The notes: generated by a model from the sequence alone, not told the origin. Shown: positions 24,831 through 35,177, counted from the first letter of the stretch. The stretch: 47,169 bases of DNA from Acidobacteriota bacterium (GCA_003223245.1 QHYI01000133.1:1-47169), one strand, 5' to 3'. Translations and numbers: made by a program.

Positions 24831-26825
24831 CTAGCTGCTTTGGCCGCGGAGGATGCGGACCGCGGCGGGGAGACCGGCGCCATCGCGGCCAGAGCCGTCG
24901 CGGCCGGTGGCGTTGGCGGACTCGGCGGCGGCTTCATCGAGCGCGGTGCTTTCGCCGGGGGCGAGGAAGAGATTGGTCTCGACGGCATGCTGCTTGGTGT
25001 AGAGGTCGTAGTAGCGGCCCCCAAGCGCGTAGAGGCTTTCGTGCGTGCCGCGCTCGATGATGCGCCCCGCCTCGACGACCAGGATCTGATCGGCGCGCCG
25101 AATCGTCGACAAGCGGTGGGCGATGACAAACGTGGTGCGCCCGCGCATCAGATAGCGCAAGCCTTCTTGAATCAGCGCCTCCGATTCGGAGTCCAGGCTC
25201 GAAGTAGCTTCGTCCAGAATGAGGATGCGCGGATCGGCAAGAATTGCGCGCGCGATGGACACGCGCTGCTTCTGTCCGCCGGAAAGCTTCACGCCGCGCT
25301 CGCCGACCACCGTGTCGTACTTTTGCTCGAACGCTTCCGCGAACTCGTCGACGCGCGCGATGCGGCACGCGGCGAGGATTTCTTCCTCCGTGGCGTTGGG
25401 TTTCGAGAATGCCACGTTCTCGCGAATCGTTCCGTCGAACAAAAAAGTTTCCTGCAGCACGACGCCAAGCTGCGTGCGGTAGGAGCCCAGCTTCACGGCA
25501 GAAAGGTCCACGCCATCGACGAGCATTTTTCCGCTGCAAGGCGCATAGAAGGCGGCGATCAAGCCGATGATGGTGGATTTTCCCGCGCCGGAAGGGCCGA
25601 CCAGCGCGGTCACGGTCCCGGGCTCGGAGGTGAAGCTGACGTCGTGCAGCACTTCCTTGTGCTCTTCGTACGCGAAGCTGACGTGCTGCGCTTCGACGCG
25701 GCCGTTGATGCGGTCCATCGTGGTGCTGCGGCCGGGAGCTTCGTCTTCCGGCTTTTCGTTGAGGATTTCACGCGTGCGTTCGAGGCCGGTGATGGCTTCG
25801 GTGATTTGCGTGCCGATGGCTACGATTTGGAAAACGGGCGCGATGAGAAATGCCAGGAAAGCGCTGTAAGCGAACCACTGGCCGGGAGTCATGGTGCCGG
25901 CGAGCATTTTGCGGCCGCCTAACTCCATCATGAGCACGCTGACGATGCCGAGCAACATGGCGCCGGAGAGGCTCATCAGCGAAGTCGCGGTGAGCGTCTT
26001 GAGCACGTTATCGAGCAAACGGTGCACGCCCGAGGCGAAAACGCGCTCTTCGCGGTCTTCGGCGTGATAGCCCTTCACCACGCGCACGCCGCTGAGTGAT
26101 TCGGTGAGCCGCCCCGTGACTTCCGCATTGATTTTGGGGCGCGCGCGGAAAATCGGGCGGATCGTTTTGAAGGCTTGGCTGATGCCAACCCCAAAGGCGA
26201 CGAGAATGCTAAACGCGACGGCAGTCATCTCAACGCTGGTGTGAATCAAGTAGACCAGCGCGATGGCCGCGGTCATCAGTCCGCCGACAAACTCGATCAG
26301 TCCGGTGCCGATGAGATTGCGCACGCCCTCCACGTCGCTCATGATGCGCGAAACGAGCACGCCGGTTTTGTTGGCGTCATAGAACATAATCGGCAAGCGG
26401 CCGATGTGCGCCTGCACCTGCTTGCGCAGCTCGGTGATCATTTTTTGCGCGGATTTGGAGAGCAACTGGGTCAGGCTGAAGGAGGTAAGGCCCTGAATGA
26501 TCGTGGCCACGAGAACAGCAAGAGCCAGCGGCGTGAGCAGGCGAATCTGGCGGTGGAGGACGACGTTGTCCACGAAATATTTGGTGGAGGCCGGCAGGAC
26601 CAAGCCGCAGACGCGGTTGATGGCCATGAGGATGAAACCGAAGACCAGCAGGCCGCGGCGCGGCTTCATCAAGGCCCAAACGTCGGGAAGATTCTTCCAG
26701 GCGGTCTTGCGCTGCTTCTCCTTGGAAGCATTCGCGTCGCTCGACGGAGACGCGAGCTTCGTTCCTCTGGGTAAACTAAAGCGCGCCCCTACAATTTTTC
26801 GCTTGTTGTTGGCGTCGGTGGTCAT
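24831..26825 (-). CDS. ABC exporter, fused permease and ATPase (MsbA-like)
   Basis: A 664-residue half-transporter that would work as a homodimer in the inner membrane. The N-terminal region has about six membrane helices (roughly 55-345); the ATPase has Walker A GPSGAGKST (410-418), signature LSGGQ (514-518), Walker B ILILDEAT (Asp-Glu 538-539) and the H-loop IAHRLST. MsbA-type proteins flip lipid A or other lipids; drug exporters look alike, so the cargo is uncertain. The N-terminal 45 residues and C-terminal 50 residues (Ala/Gly-rich) are extensions. It stands alone on the minus strand. Confidence 0.93.
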   Translation of the reverse strand: MTTDANNKRKIVGARFSLPRGTKLASPSSDANASKEKQRKTAWKNLPDVWALMKPRRGLLVFGFILMAINRVCGLVLPASTKYFVDNVVLHRQIRLLTPLALAVLVATIIQGLTSFSLTQLLSKSAQKMITELRKQVQAHIGRLPIMFYDANKTGVLVSRIMSDVEGVRNLIGTGLIEFVGGLMTAAIALVYLIHTSVEMTAVAFSILVAFGVGISQAFKTIRPIFRARPKINAEVTGRLTESLSGVRVVKGYHAEDREERVFASGVHRLLDNVLKTLTATSLMSLSGAMLLGIVSVLMMELGGRKMLAGTMTPGQWFAYSAFLAFLIAPVFQIVAIGTQITEAITGLERTREILNEKPEDEAPGRSTTMDRINGRVEAQHVSFAYEEHKEVLHDVSFTSEPGTVTALVGPSGAGKSTIIGLIAAFYAPCSGKMLVDGVDLSAVKLGSYRTQLGVVLQETFLFDGTIRENVAFSKPNATEEEILAACRIARVDEFAEAFEQKYDTVVGERGVKLSGGQKQRVSIARAILADPRILILDEATSSLDSESEALIQEGLRYLMRGRTTFVIAHRLSTIRRADQILVVEAGRIIERGTHESLYALGGRYYDLYTKQHAVETNLFLAPGESTALDEAAAESANATGRDGSGRDGAGLPAAVRILRGQSS

Positions 26826-26946
26826 GATGCGGGGCGGTTCACCCCTCGCTGTTCGATGCGGGACGGGCTAGCACAACTACATAGGAACATCATAGCGGAG
26901 ATGGGCGGTCCCCAAAGGCTAAAAAAAGCTGTAGCAAACAGAAGAA

Positions 26947-26965
26947 GCGGCAGCAGGGCTGCCGC
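26947..26965 (-). terminator. Probable terminator of the flavoprotein gene
   Basis: On the minus strand GCGGCAG-CCCTG-CTGCCGC is followed by TTCTTCTGTTT, shortly after the stop codon at 26975. Confidence 0.65.
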
Positions 26966-26974
26966 ACTCCAGAA

Positions 26975-28165
26975 CTAGTCGCCGGAGACGCCGGTGTTGC
27001 CCGCAGGGACGCTCGCGTGACGTTCGAGGTTCAGCACGCTGGCAACGAAGTCGCTAATCGTGACGCCTAAGTGGCCCCAGAGACGGCGCTTCAGGCTCGT
27101 GTAGTCCTGTGTGCCGCTGAAGAGATCGGCTATCAACTGGCGGAACACCGGGTTGCGGCGAATGAATTGGACCATGCGCGTGGTCACGGCGCTTCCGAGG
27201 AACGAGCCGCGGTAGAAACGCCTCACGATGCGCGCAGCAAATTCCAGTTCGCTCGAGAACGCGGCTTTGATCCAGGCTGGATATTTTTCGGGGCAGCCTT
27301 GCGCGAGCGAACGGCCGAGCAGTTCGCCGGAACGGATGGCGTAGAAGAGCCCTTCGCCGGTGAGCGGGTCGACCCACGCGGCGGCGTCGCCGACCAGCGC
27401 CCAGTTCTTGCCGACCACGTTGCGTTGCGAAAGCGTGCGCTCTTGCGGCGAGGGCAGGACGTGGCTGTAAAACTTTGCGTTGTCTGTGGGGATGTTTTGT
27501 CTTTCCACGAACGTCTGCAAGTGAGCGCGAAGTTCCGCGCTGGTATGTACGGACATGCTGCCACAGATTCCGACCGAGAGGTGGTCACAGCGAGGAAAGG
27601 ACCAGATGTAACCTTCAAACTGCGGGAGGAACTTGATGGTGATGGCGTCGGCGTTCTGCGGGACGAAATAGCCCTGGGTCATTTCGAGTTCGTCGCGCTG
27701 CAGTGCGCGGCTGCCGGGAACGAGTTGATTGCGCGCGCCCGCCGCGAGAACGAGAAAATCGGCTTCCTGCCATTCGCCTTCGACCGAGAAGCGCGGCTTG
27801 GTTTTGTCGATGTCCACGGCCATCACTCGGGACTGTTGGACTTTGCAACCTGCGCTTTGCGCGCGATCGAGCAGCAGTCCATTCAGGACTTTGCGCGAAT
27901 AAATCACGATGGGATGCGGCATTTCGAGCGTCGCGTGATGTTCCTCGCTGCTGATCAGCTCGACGGAATGAACAAGTTTTTTCGCGTAAGAATTGTCGAG
28001 AAGGAAAGGGAAGCACTGGATGGCTTTGTGAGTGAGGGCGCCGCCGCAGGGCTTTTCCCAAGCCAGGTGTTCGTCAAAAAGATTGACTTTGTGCCCCGCG
28101 CGAGCGAGCTGCTCACCGCACATTGCGCCGGACGGCCCGCCGCCAATGATCGCGATCTTTGCCAT
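26975..28165 (-). CDS. FAD-dependent oxidoreductase, geranylgeranyl reductase family
   Basis: A 396-residue flavoprotein with the FAD-binding Rossmann motif IIGGGPSGAMCGEQLARAG at the N-terminus, EKPCGGALTHKA (typical KxCGG motif of the geranylgeranyl reductase / PHBH group) and the second FAD motif WALVGDAAAWVDPLTGEG in the middle. Family members saturate isoprenoid chains (lipids, quinones) or hydroxylate aromatics; the substrate here cannot be told. No signal peptide. A terminator-like hairpin follows. The gene is about 100 bp downstream of the alpha/beta hydrolase gene on the same strand, with a terminator between. Confidence 0.88.
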   Translation of the reverse strand: MAKIAIIGGGPSGAMCGEQLARAGHKVNLFDEHLAWEKPCGGALTHKAIQCFPFLLDNSYAKKLVHSVELISSEEHHATLEMPHPIVIYSRKVLNGLLLDRAQSAGCKVQQSRVMAVDIDKTKPRFSVEGEWQEADFLVLAAGARNQLVPGSRALQRDELEMTQGYFVPQNADAITIKFLPQFEGYIWSFPRCDHLSVGICGSMSVHTSAELRAHLQTFVERQNIPTDNAKFYSHVLPSPQERTLSQRNVVGKNWALVGDAAAWVDPLTGEGLFYAIRSGELLGRSLAQGCPEKYPAWIKAAFSSELEFAARIVRRFYRGSFLGSAVTTRMVQFIRRNPVFRQLIADLFSGTQDYTSLKRRLWGHLGVTISDFVASVLNLERHASVPAGNTGVSGD

Positions 28166-28245
28166 TCTGTTCTTTCGTTACACCCTGCGCATCCCCGGTG
28201 ATGCGCAATATGCCTCGGGACCGGTGATGAAAAATTAGAGATAAA

Positions 28246-28262
28246 GGCGTTCGAAGAACGCC
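28246..28262 (-). terminator. Terminator of the alpha/beta hydrolase gene
   Basis: Minus strand: GGCGTTC-TTC-GAACGCC followed by TTTATC, starting 6 bases after the stop codon at 28269. Confidence 0.75.
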
Positions 28263-28268
28263 ACACCT

Positions 28269-29789
28269 TTAGGTGACGGGGAAGATCACCAGGCAAAAAC
28301 CAGTAAAGAGTATAGCACCGAATACGGCTGCCGCCGCAGCGGAACCGGTTTCTTGTCGCGTAATGTCCATCCCCCGGCGTTCCAGGACGTGCAACAGTAC
28401 AAAAGAAGGCAAAAGCAGGACCATGAGGATTTCTCCGCTGTGCAAATACAAGAGGCCGACAGCGAGGGCGCCCCAGGCGACAGCGCGGAGCGACAATCCG
28501 GCGACGAAGCGGCGCGCTGCCCTGGTGTTGGTCGAAGGGCCGAGGCAGATTTCTTCCGCGATATGGTAAGGGAGGAGTGCAAGAAAGAGCAAAGGGAAGC
28601 GCGCCCACTTTGCGGGAGGGATCCAAGCTTCGTAGATGGACAACTCCAACCACGCGCTAAACAAGAGAAACAAGATGAACGCGCCGATGGACGCGCCGAG
28701 CAATCCGGATTTCCAGCCAGAAAATTGTTTGCGCAAGGATTTCCAATGAAGAGGAACGAGCACGATCCCGGTGAGGCCGAGAAAGGCTGCAAGGTAATCG
28801 CCCTGGTAAAGACGGATCGCGCGCAAGGGATTCCAGAAATGCAACAGGGCAACGACGAGCGTGGAGGCGACGGCAAATTCGAGGAGGAGTCGGCCCCAGG
28901 GGACGGAATTGCCGGTCTCCACTTCCGGTAATTCTTGTTTGCTGCCTTTTTTCCTTCCGGTGATTTCGCGAAGGAAAGGACTCGCCAGCAAGAGCAAACC
29001 AACGAATCCTGCAATCGCACCGCAAAGTTGGCGCAGCGAGGGCATTCCGGGCACTCCGCTGAGCTGAAGCGTCTTGGCCGTCCAATTTTGAAACGCGCGG
29101 ACGGCGGCGCGGTCGAAGATCAGGCTGGCGTGGGTGGCACCGGGGATGACAATCAACTGCGCCGCGTCGTTCTTCGAAGAGGTAACCAGATCGGCGGCAT
29201 TGTCGCACATGGACTCTGGCTCCAGAGACCCGCTGATGACCACGAAGCGCTGCGGCATGAGTCCGGGATTGGTATAGAGCAGCATTTCGGGTCGCACGCC
29301 GTGGGCCGCTCGCATGGGCGCTGGCGAAATGGCAACAACTCCGGCAACGGGAACGTTTGCGCCGACGTGAAGCGCGATGGCGGCGCCCATCGAATGACCG
29401 GCAAGAATGGTTCGATCGGGGTTCGCCATGCCGCGGGACACCAAGCCGGAGACCAGCGCTTCGGCACAGTCTTCGGCGCGCTGCGGCGAAAAGGGACCCG
29501 GGCTGTGGCCGTGCCCGGGTAAGTCGGGAACATAGACGCGGAGATTCTGCTCGGCGAAGCCGCCGGCAAGAAAGGCCATCACTTTTTTGTTCGCGACAAG
29601 CCCGGGGAAGAGCACTACGGCGCCTTGCGGCGAGGCGCCTTTCTTGTCGAAGACGGTAGTTTCCAGGCGGCAGCCGCCGGCGGGAACGAGGTAGGTCTTC
29701 TCCCTGTAGGTCTTGGGAAGTGCCAGCCAGAAACCTACACCGACAAGAAGAATTCCGGCGGTAGCGAGCGCAGTTTTTCCTGTTTTCAT
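28269..29789 (-). CDS. Membrane-bound alpha/beta hydrolase
   Basis: A 506-residue protein: an N-terminal membrane anchor (about 7-24), an alpha/beta hydrolase domain (about 55-235; oxyanion region LFPGLV, nucleophile elbow AGHSMGAA with Ser133, likely His220 in GATHAS) and a C-terminal half with about six membrane helices (from around 265). The combination of a serine hydrolase with a polytopic tail is less common than either alone. The substrate is unknown; esterase or lipid hydrolase are plausible. It is divergent from the heptose adenylyltransferase gene. Confidence 0.85.
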   Translation of the reverse strand: MKTGKTALATAGILLVGVGFWLALPKTYREKTYLVPAGGCRLETTVFDKKGASPQGAVVLFPGLVANKKVMAFLAGGFAEQNLRVYVPDLPGHGHSPGPFSPQRAEDCAEALVSGLVSRGMANPDRTILAGHSMGAAIALHVGANVPVAGVVAISPAPMRAAHGVRPEMLLYTNPGLMPQRFVVISGSLEPESMCDNAADLVTSSKNDAAQLIVIPGATHASLIFDRAAVRAFQNWTAKTLQLSGVPGMPSLRQLCGAIAGFVGLLLLASPFLREITGRKKGSKQELPEVETGNSVPWGRLLLEFAVASTLVVALLHFWNPLRAIRLYQGDYLAAFLGLTGIVLVPLHWKSLRKQFSGWKSGLLGASIGAFILFLLFSAWLELSIYEAWIPPAKWARFPLLFLALLPYHIAEEICLGPSTNTRAARRFVAGLSLRAVAWGALAVGLLYLHSGEILMVLLLPSFVLLHVLERRGMDITRQETGSAAAAAVFGAILFTGFCLVIFPVT

Positions 29790-29888
29790 TGTGAAATGTG
29801 GGCTCCCGAGCGGCGAGTCTCGCGCACGTGATAAAATACAAGTTTAGGCGTGGTCTCGATTTCTCTTCTGTGGGTGCATGGAGATCCC

Positions 29889-30413
29889 TTGGCATCGAAA
29901 GTCATGACCGTGGAGGAGGCGATTGTGCGGTTTGGCCGCGAGAAACGCAATGGGCGCCGCGTTGTCTTCACCAACGGATGTTTTGACCTGCTGCATCCCG
30001 GGCATATTCGCGGCTTCGAGTTGGCGCGGCAGATGGGCGAGGCGCTGGTTGTTGGATTGAACAGCGATCGAAGCGTGCGGAAATTGAAAGGACCAACGCG
30101 GCCGGTGATTCCCGAGCAGGAGCGCGCGGAAATGCTCGCCGCCCTGGAATCGGTGGATGCGATCGTCATTTTCGATGAGCCGACGCCGCGGGAAGTGATT
30201 TCCCGGCTGCTTCCCGATGTTCTGGTGAAAGGCGGCGACTGGCCCGGCGATCAAATTGTGGGCCGCGAAGAAGTCCAAGCGGCGGGCGGGCGGGTCGTTT
30301 CCCTGCCCGTGGTGCCGGGCTATTCGACTACCGCGATTCTGCGAAAGATTCGAGAAGGCTGCGAGAAAGAGCCTCAGCTGAAACAGCAGCGCGCGTCCCG
30401 CGCAGATTCCTGA
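29889..30413 (+). CDS. rfaE2: D-glycero-beta-D-manno-heptose 1-phosphate adenylyltransferase
   Basis: Activates heptose-1-phosphate with ATP to ADP-heptose for lipopolysaccharide core synthesis. The nucleotidyltransferase motif [31 protein letters not shown] and the [15 protein letters not shown] region are characteristic. At about 174 residues it is the stand-alone HldE C-terminal domain; the kinase half is not in the window. I chose TTG 29889, preceded by GGAG at 5 bases; ATG 29904 is a fair alternative. It is followed by mfd after 12 bp. Confidence 0.92.
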   Translation: MASKVMTVEEAIVRFGREKRNGRRVVFTNGCFDLLHPGHIRGFELARQMGEALVVGLNSDRSVRKLKGPTRPVIPEQERAEMLAALESVDAIVIFDEPTPREVISRLLPDVLVKGGDWPGDQIVGREEVQAAGGRVVSLPVVPGYSTTAILRKIREGCEKEPQLKQQRASRADS

Positions 30414-30425
30414 CTGTCCATACAC

Positions 30426-33400
30426 ATGATACTTCCGGCGGTCCGCGAGAGATTGGAGGCTTTGCTGCGCCATCGGTCGATGGAGGGCGCACTGGCCGAG
30501 CTGCGCGCAAACGCAAGCCTCGTCTCGATTACCGGGCTGCACGACGTGGCGAAGGCGCTGGTGGCGGTTTATTTCACGCACGAGTTGCGGCGCCCCGCGT
30601 TTTTCGTGACCGATTCGAACCGCCGCGCGGAAGCGCTTGCGGAGACGCTCCGTTTCTTTGCGGCCATTTTTCCCGGGGCGACAGGCAGTGTCGCGACGCT
30701 GCCTTGCTTTGACCGGCTGCCTCGGGAATCGCAGAGCCCGCATGCGGATATTCTCGAACGGCGCGCCACAACGCTGTTTCGCTTGGCAGACGGGCAAATT
30801 TCGCTGGTGATTGCGCCCATGGCGGCGGCGCTTTGGCGGTATCAAGATCCGGCCGCCTACCTGTATCTGACGAAAACTTTGGCGAAGGACACCGAGATTG
30901 GCCACGAAGAGTTGATCACCCATCTCGGCTCGGTGGGTTACACGCGAACGGAAATGGTGGAGCTGCCCGGGCAATTCGCGGCCCGCGGCGGAATCATTGA
31001 TGTGTTTTCGCCGGAGGCGCCGCGTCCCGTGCGCATCGAACTGCTGGGGGACACGGTGGAATCGGTGCGCGAATTCGATGCGCGGACACAGCGCTCGATT
31101 GCGCCGGTGGTTCGAACAACGCTGCTGCCGCTGACGGAATGGGCCGTGCCGCCCCCGGAAAAGTTTGTTGAGCAGGATTCCGTGAATTGGGAATCCGCTT
31201 CCGCGTTTGGACCTCCCGGAGAGGCGGGAACGGCCTCTCTTTTCGAATTGGCGGAAAGTTCGCTGCGGCCGATTGTGTTTCTCGACGAGCCGCAAAATTT
31301 GCGGGAAGCCGCGCAACAACACCTCCGGGCGGCGACGGAAGTTTACGAACGTTACGGCCGCGCGAACTCGCCGCCCGCTTCGCACTATTTTTGGGGCGAA
31401 GAGCAAATTGCCGCGGCGCTCGCGAAGACATCGCAAATTCATCTTGAACAACTGGCGCTGGGAATCGGTTCGACGCCACAATTCGAAATCTCTTCCCGGC
31501 CGAGTACGCGGTTTCACGGCGACGTGGTTGCCTGCATGGGCGATGTGAAATCACAACTGGCCGCAGGTGGCCGCGTGTTTCTGACAGCGGCGAGCATCGG
31601 CGAAATCGAACGCTTTGCCGACATCTGCCGGGAATACGAAGTTCCCTATGTGCTTGGAGAGTCAGAGGAAGCGGCTGCCGGCTACACGGCCGAAGGCGCG
31701 CAAGAATCCGCGGGCCTCCTGCTAATCCGCGCGCCATTCGCGGAAGGGGTGACGTTTCCCGAAGCGAATCTAACCATCCACGGCCACGCGGATCTGTTCG
31801 ACGTCACCCCCACGGTCGAGCGGCCCAGCCACAAAATTCGCACTTCGGGTTTCTTCAGCGATTTTGCAGAGCTCAAGCCCGGCGATTTTGTGGTTCACGT
31901 GGACCATGGCATCGGGCAGTTCGAAGGGCTGCGCCAGATCGAATCGGACGGGCATCGCGGCGAATTCATGCTGCTGCGGTATGCGGAAGATGCGCGGCTG
32001 TACGTTCCACTGGAGCGCATGGACCTGGTGCAAAGCTATCGCGTGCTCGAAGGGGCGCATCCCGCGCTGGACAAACTCGGAAGCACCGCGTGGAACACGC
32101 GCAAGACGCGCGTGCGCAAATCGCTGGAAGACATGGCCGACCAGCTTCTGGCGCTGTACGCACAGCGGAAAACCACGCCGGGCTTTGCGTTTTCTCCCGA
32201 TGGCAATTTCCAGCACGAATTCGAAGATGCGTTCGAATTCGAGGAGACACCGGACCAGCTGGCGGCGATCACCGACATCAAGAAAGACATGGAGCGCGGC
32301 GAGCCGATGGACCGGCTGCTCTGCGGCGACGTGGGCTACGGGAAAACCGAAGTGGCGATGCGCGCAGCGTTCAAAGTAGTGATGGACAACAAGCAGGTGG
32401 CCCTGCTCGCGCCAACGACCGTGTTGACGTTTCAGCATTTCGAAACGTTCAAAAAACGGTTTGCCGCGTTTCCCGCGCGCATCGAATTGCTCAGCCGTTT
32501 TCGCAGTACCGCGGAGCAAAGGAAAGTTCTGGCTGATCTTGAAGCTGGGAAAGTAGACATCGTGATTGGCACACACCGGCTGCTTTCGAAAGACGTGAAA
32601 TTTGCTGACCTCGGGCTGCTGATCGTAGATGAAGAGCAGCGCTTCGGCGTGGCGCACAAAGAGCGGCTGAAGGAGATGCGCAAGAACGTGGATGCGCTCG
32701 CGCTTTCCGCCACGCCGATTCCCCGCACGCTGCACATGTCGCTGGTGGGGCTGCGCGACATGTCGCTGATCGAGACGCCGCCGCGCGACCGGCTGGCGAT
32801 TCAAACGGTGGTCGCACCATTTAAGGAAGAACTGCTACGGAGCGCCATCGAGAATGAGCTGGCGCGCGAGGGGCAAGTCTACTTCGTTCACAACCGCGTG
32901 GAGTCCATCTACTCGCTCGCGGCGATGGTGCAGAAGCTCGTGCCCAGGGCGCGCGTGGTGGTCGGCCACGGACAAATGAGCGAGAAAGAGCTGGAAAGTG
33001 TGATGCTCAAATTCATCCGAGAAGAGGCGGACATTTTGGTGGCCACCACAATCGTGGAAAACGGTCTGGACATTCCCCGCGCCAACACGATTCTGATCAA
33101 TCGCGCGGACCGCCTAGGACTGGCGGAGCTTTATCAACTGCGAGGGCGTGTCGGGCGCTCCAGCCAGCGCGCGTATGCGTATTTGCTGGTTCCGCCGGAG
33201 ACCACGCTTTCCGATATTGCCCGCAAACGGCTTGCGGCGATGAAAGAATTCAGCGAGCTCGGCGCCGGCTTCCGCATCGCGGCGCTGGACCTCGAACTGC
33301 GCGGCGCGGGGAATATGCTTGGACGGCAGCAGCACGGCCACATCGAAGCCATCGGCTTCGACATGTATTGCCAGATGTTGGAACGCGCGGTGGCCAAGCT

Positions 33401-33860
33401 CAAAGGCGAGGAAGCTGCTCCGGACTTGCGCACGACGCTCAGTCTGGGCCTGGATGTGCGCATCCCGCAGGACTACATCCCCAGCGAAAACCTGCGCTTG
33501 CGCACGTACAAGCGCATCTCGACGATTGGCAGGGAAGAGGAAAAGCAGGATGTTCGCAAGGAGCTGGAAGACCGCTTTGGCGCTCCGCCTGCTTCCGTGG
33601 AAAACCTTTTGGACTATGCGGTCCTCAAATCCATGTGCGAGCGGCTGCGGGTTTCTTCGGTCGAGCGGCAGGGGACGCGAATTGCCGTTCGCTTCCATCC
33701 GGAAACCACACTCGACCCGGCGCGGCTGGTGAGCGTGGTGCGCTCGAGGTCGGGAATTAAGCCCGATCCGAGCGGCGTGCTGTGGATTGAATTGAAGCGC
33801 GGGGAAGCCGTCGTTGGGGTGTTGAGAAACGTATTGCTCGGTCTTCAAGGGCAGGGCTAA
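30426..33860 (+). CDS. mfd: Transcription-repair coupling factor
   Basis: Removes RNA polymerase stalled at DNA lesions and recruits UvrA. The 1144-residue product has the UvrB-homology N-terminus, an RNA-polymerase-interacting CarD-like domain (LKPGDFVVHVDHGIGQFEGL), superfamily 2 translocase motifs LLCGDVGYGKTEVAMRAAF (Walker A), LLIVDEEQRFGV (DEEQ box) and LSATPIPRTLHMSL, a TRG motif region, and the C-terminal D7 domain. Length is normal for the family. It is closely spaced with rfaE2 upstream and the PPIase gene downstream (21 bp). Confidence 0.97.
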   Translation: MILPAVRERLEALLRHRSMEGALAELRANASLVSITGLHDVAKALVAVYFTHELRRPAFFVTDSNRRAEALAETLRFFAAIFPGATGSVATLPCFDRLPRESQSPHADILERRATTLFRLADGQISLVIAPMAAALWRYQDPAAYLYLTKTLAKDTEIGHEELITHLGSVGYTRTEMVELPGQFAARGGIIDVFSPEAPRPVRIELLGDTVESVREFDARTQRSIAPVVRTTLLPLTEWAVPPPEKFVEQDSVNWESASAFGPPGEAGTASLFELAESSLRPIVFLDEPQNLREAAQQHLRAATEVYERYGRANSPPASHYFWGEEQIAAALAKTSQIHLEQLALGIGSTPQFEISSRPSTRFHGDVVACMGDVKSQLAAGGRVFLTAASIGEIERFADICREYEVPYVLGESEEAAAGYTAEGAQESAGLLLIRAPFAEGVTFPEANLTIHGHADLFDVTPTVERPSHKIRTSGFFSDFAELKPGDFVVHVDHGIGQFEGLRQIESDGHRGEFMLLRYAEDARLYVPLERMDLVQSYRVLEGAHPALDKLGSTAWNTRKTRVRKSLEDMADQLLALYAQRKTTPGFAFSPDGNFQHEFEDAFEFEETPDQLAAITDIKKDMERGEPMDRLLCGDVGYGKTEVAMRAAFKVVMDNKQVALLAPTTVLTFQHFETFKKRFAAFPARIELLSRFRSTAEQRKVLADLEAGKVDIVIGTHRLLSKDVKFADLGLLIVDEEQRFGVAHKERLKEMRKNVDALALSATPIPRTLHMSLVGLRDMSLIETPPRDRLAIQTVVAPFKEELLRSAIENELAREGQVYFVHNRVESIYSLAAMVQKLVPRARVVVGHGQMSEKELESVMLKFIREEADILVATTIVENGLDIPRANTILINRADRLGLAELYQLRGRVGRSSQRAYAYLLVPPETTLSDIARKRLAAMKEFSELGAGFRIAALDLELRGAGNMLGRQQHGHIEAIGFDMYCQMLERAVAKLKGEEAAPDLRTTLSLGLDVRIPQDYIPSENLRLRTYKRISTIGREEEKQDVRKELEDRFGAPPASVENLLDYAVLKSMCERLRVSSVERQGTRIAVRFHPETTLDPARLVSVVRSRSGIKPDPSGVLWIELKRGEAVVGVLRNVLLGLQGQG

Positions 33861-33881
33861 ACTCATCGGGTGAGGATATTG

Positions 33882-35177
33882 ATGCGAAAACTAGTTCTAC
33901 TCGTAGCCTTCTGTACGGCGCTCCCGCTGTTGGCAGAAGACCAGCAGGAATCGAGTTCCGAGGCTCCTCCGCCCCCAGCAACTCAGGCAAAGCCGGAATC
34001 CAGTTCCCAGGCGCCCCCGCCTGCTGCATCTCAGACGAAGCCAGCGCCTCCGACAGCGCCGAAACTGAAGGGATTGGCCGCAGCGCAGCCCGTTGACCCG
34101 GACGCCGCCGGCAAGACCATCGAAGAGATCATCGCGCGAGTGAACAATGAAATCATCACACTTTCCGAATACGAGAAGGCGCGAGAGACTGCTGTAGATG
34201 ACGCCAAGCAGGAATGCCAAGGCCGCTGCACTCCCGAACAGCTGCAAACCGACATTGCGGACCGCCAGAAAAATACGCTGCGCGAGCTGATTGACCAGTC
34301 GCTGCTTGTCCAGCGCGGCAAGGACATGGGCCTCAACGTCGAGGCCGACGTGATCAAGCAGCTCGACCAGATTCGCATCCAAAACAAGCTGGACAGCATG
34401 GAAGCCCTGGAGAAGGCGGTCACTTCCGAAGGGATGAACTGGGAAGACTTCAAGAACAACATCCGCAACCGCATTCTGACGCAGCGAGTGATCAGCCAGG
34501 AAGTCGGGTCGCACATCAGTATCGGCGAAGATGAAATCCAGAAGTATTACGAAGCGCACAAGTCCGAGTTTGTGCGCCCGGAGGAAGTGGCCCTGCGCGA
34601 GATTGAAGTGAGCACGCAGGGCAAGAGCCCCGATGAGCTGCCGGCGTTGAAGAAAAAAGCGGAGACAGCGCTGAAGCGCGTGCAGGACGGAGAAGATTTT
34701 GGCGGAATTGCCAAACGCTACTCCGACAGCAGCACCAAAGATCAGGGCGGGTTTCTGGGTATTTACAAACGCGGGGAACTCGCCAAAGAGCTCGAAGACA
34801 AAGTGTTCAATATGAAGAGGAATGAGCTTACCGACGTACTGGAGACCAAGCAGGGCTATCTGATTCTTCAGGTCCTGGAACACTACAGCGAAGGCGTGCA
34901 GCCGCTCGACAAAGTGAGAAACGAAATCACGGAGAAGCTGTACAACGAACGCTTGGAGCCGGCCGTGCGCGATTACCTCAAGACGCTGCGCGAGCAGAGC
35001 TACGTGATTATCAAGCCGGGTTACCAGGACCTTGCGGGCGGAGGAGGTTCGGAGATTCAGGAAGTGAGCGCAACTCCGGAAGCGAGCAAACAGAAGAAGG
35101 GTCACAAGAGATTCCTGCTGTTCGGCAAGCGATCGGGATCGAATTCCGGAAAGTCCGGCGGGGATACCGGCAAGTGA
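33882..35177 (+). CDS. SurA-like periplasmic peptidyl-prolyl isomerase
   Basis: A 431-residue exported chaperone. Signal peptide MRKLVLLVAFCTALPLLAED, a Pro/Ser-rich linker (about 22-70), a SurA N-terminal helical domain (IIARVNNEIITLSEYEKARE, then LIDQSLLVQRGKDMGLNVEA) and a parvulin domain (about 220-325; FGGIAKRYSDSSTKDQGGFL, LAKELEDKVFNMKRNE). It helps outer-membrane proteins fold. A basic low-complexity C-terminus (KGHKRFLLFGKRSGSNSG) is unusual for SurA. ATG 33882 follows GAGG by 6 bases; GTG 33870 would add four residues ahead of the signal peptide. Confidence 0.88.
   Translation: MRKLVLLVAFCTALPLLAEDQQESSSEAPPPPATQAKPESSSQAPPPAASQTKPAPPTAPKLKGLAAAQPVDPDAAGKTIEEIIARVNNEIITLSEYEKARETAVDDAKQECQGRCTPEQLQTDIADRQKNTLRELIDQSLLVQRGKDMGLNVEADVIKQLDQIRIQNKLDSMEALEKAVTSEGMNWEDFKNNIRNRILTQRVISQEVGSHISIGEDEIQKYYEAHKSEFVRPEEVALREIEVSTQGKSPDELPALKKKAETALKRVQDGEDFGGIAKRYSDSSTKDQGGFLGIYKRGELAKELEDKVFNMKRNELTDVLETKQGYLILQVLEHYSEGVQPLDKVRNEITEKLYNERLEPAVRDYLKTLREQSYVIIKPGYQDLAGGGGSEIQEVSATPEASKQKKGHKRFLLFGKRSGSNSGKSGGDTGK

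Noticed and set aside
29844-31517. Very long minus-strand frame opposite rfaE2 and mfd
   Set aside because: Arg/His-rich shadow of two certain genes in high-GC DNA.
31770-32804. Minus-strand frame inside mfd
   Set aside because: Shadow of the helicase-coding strand.
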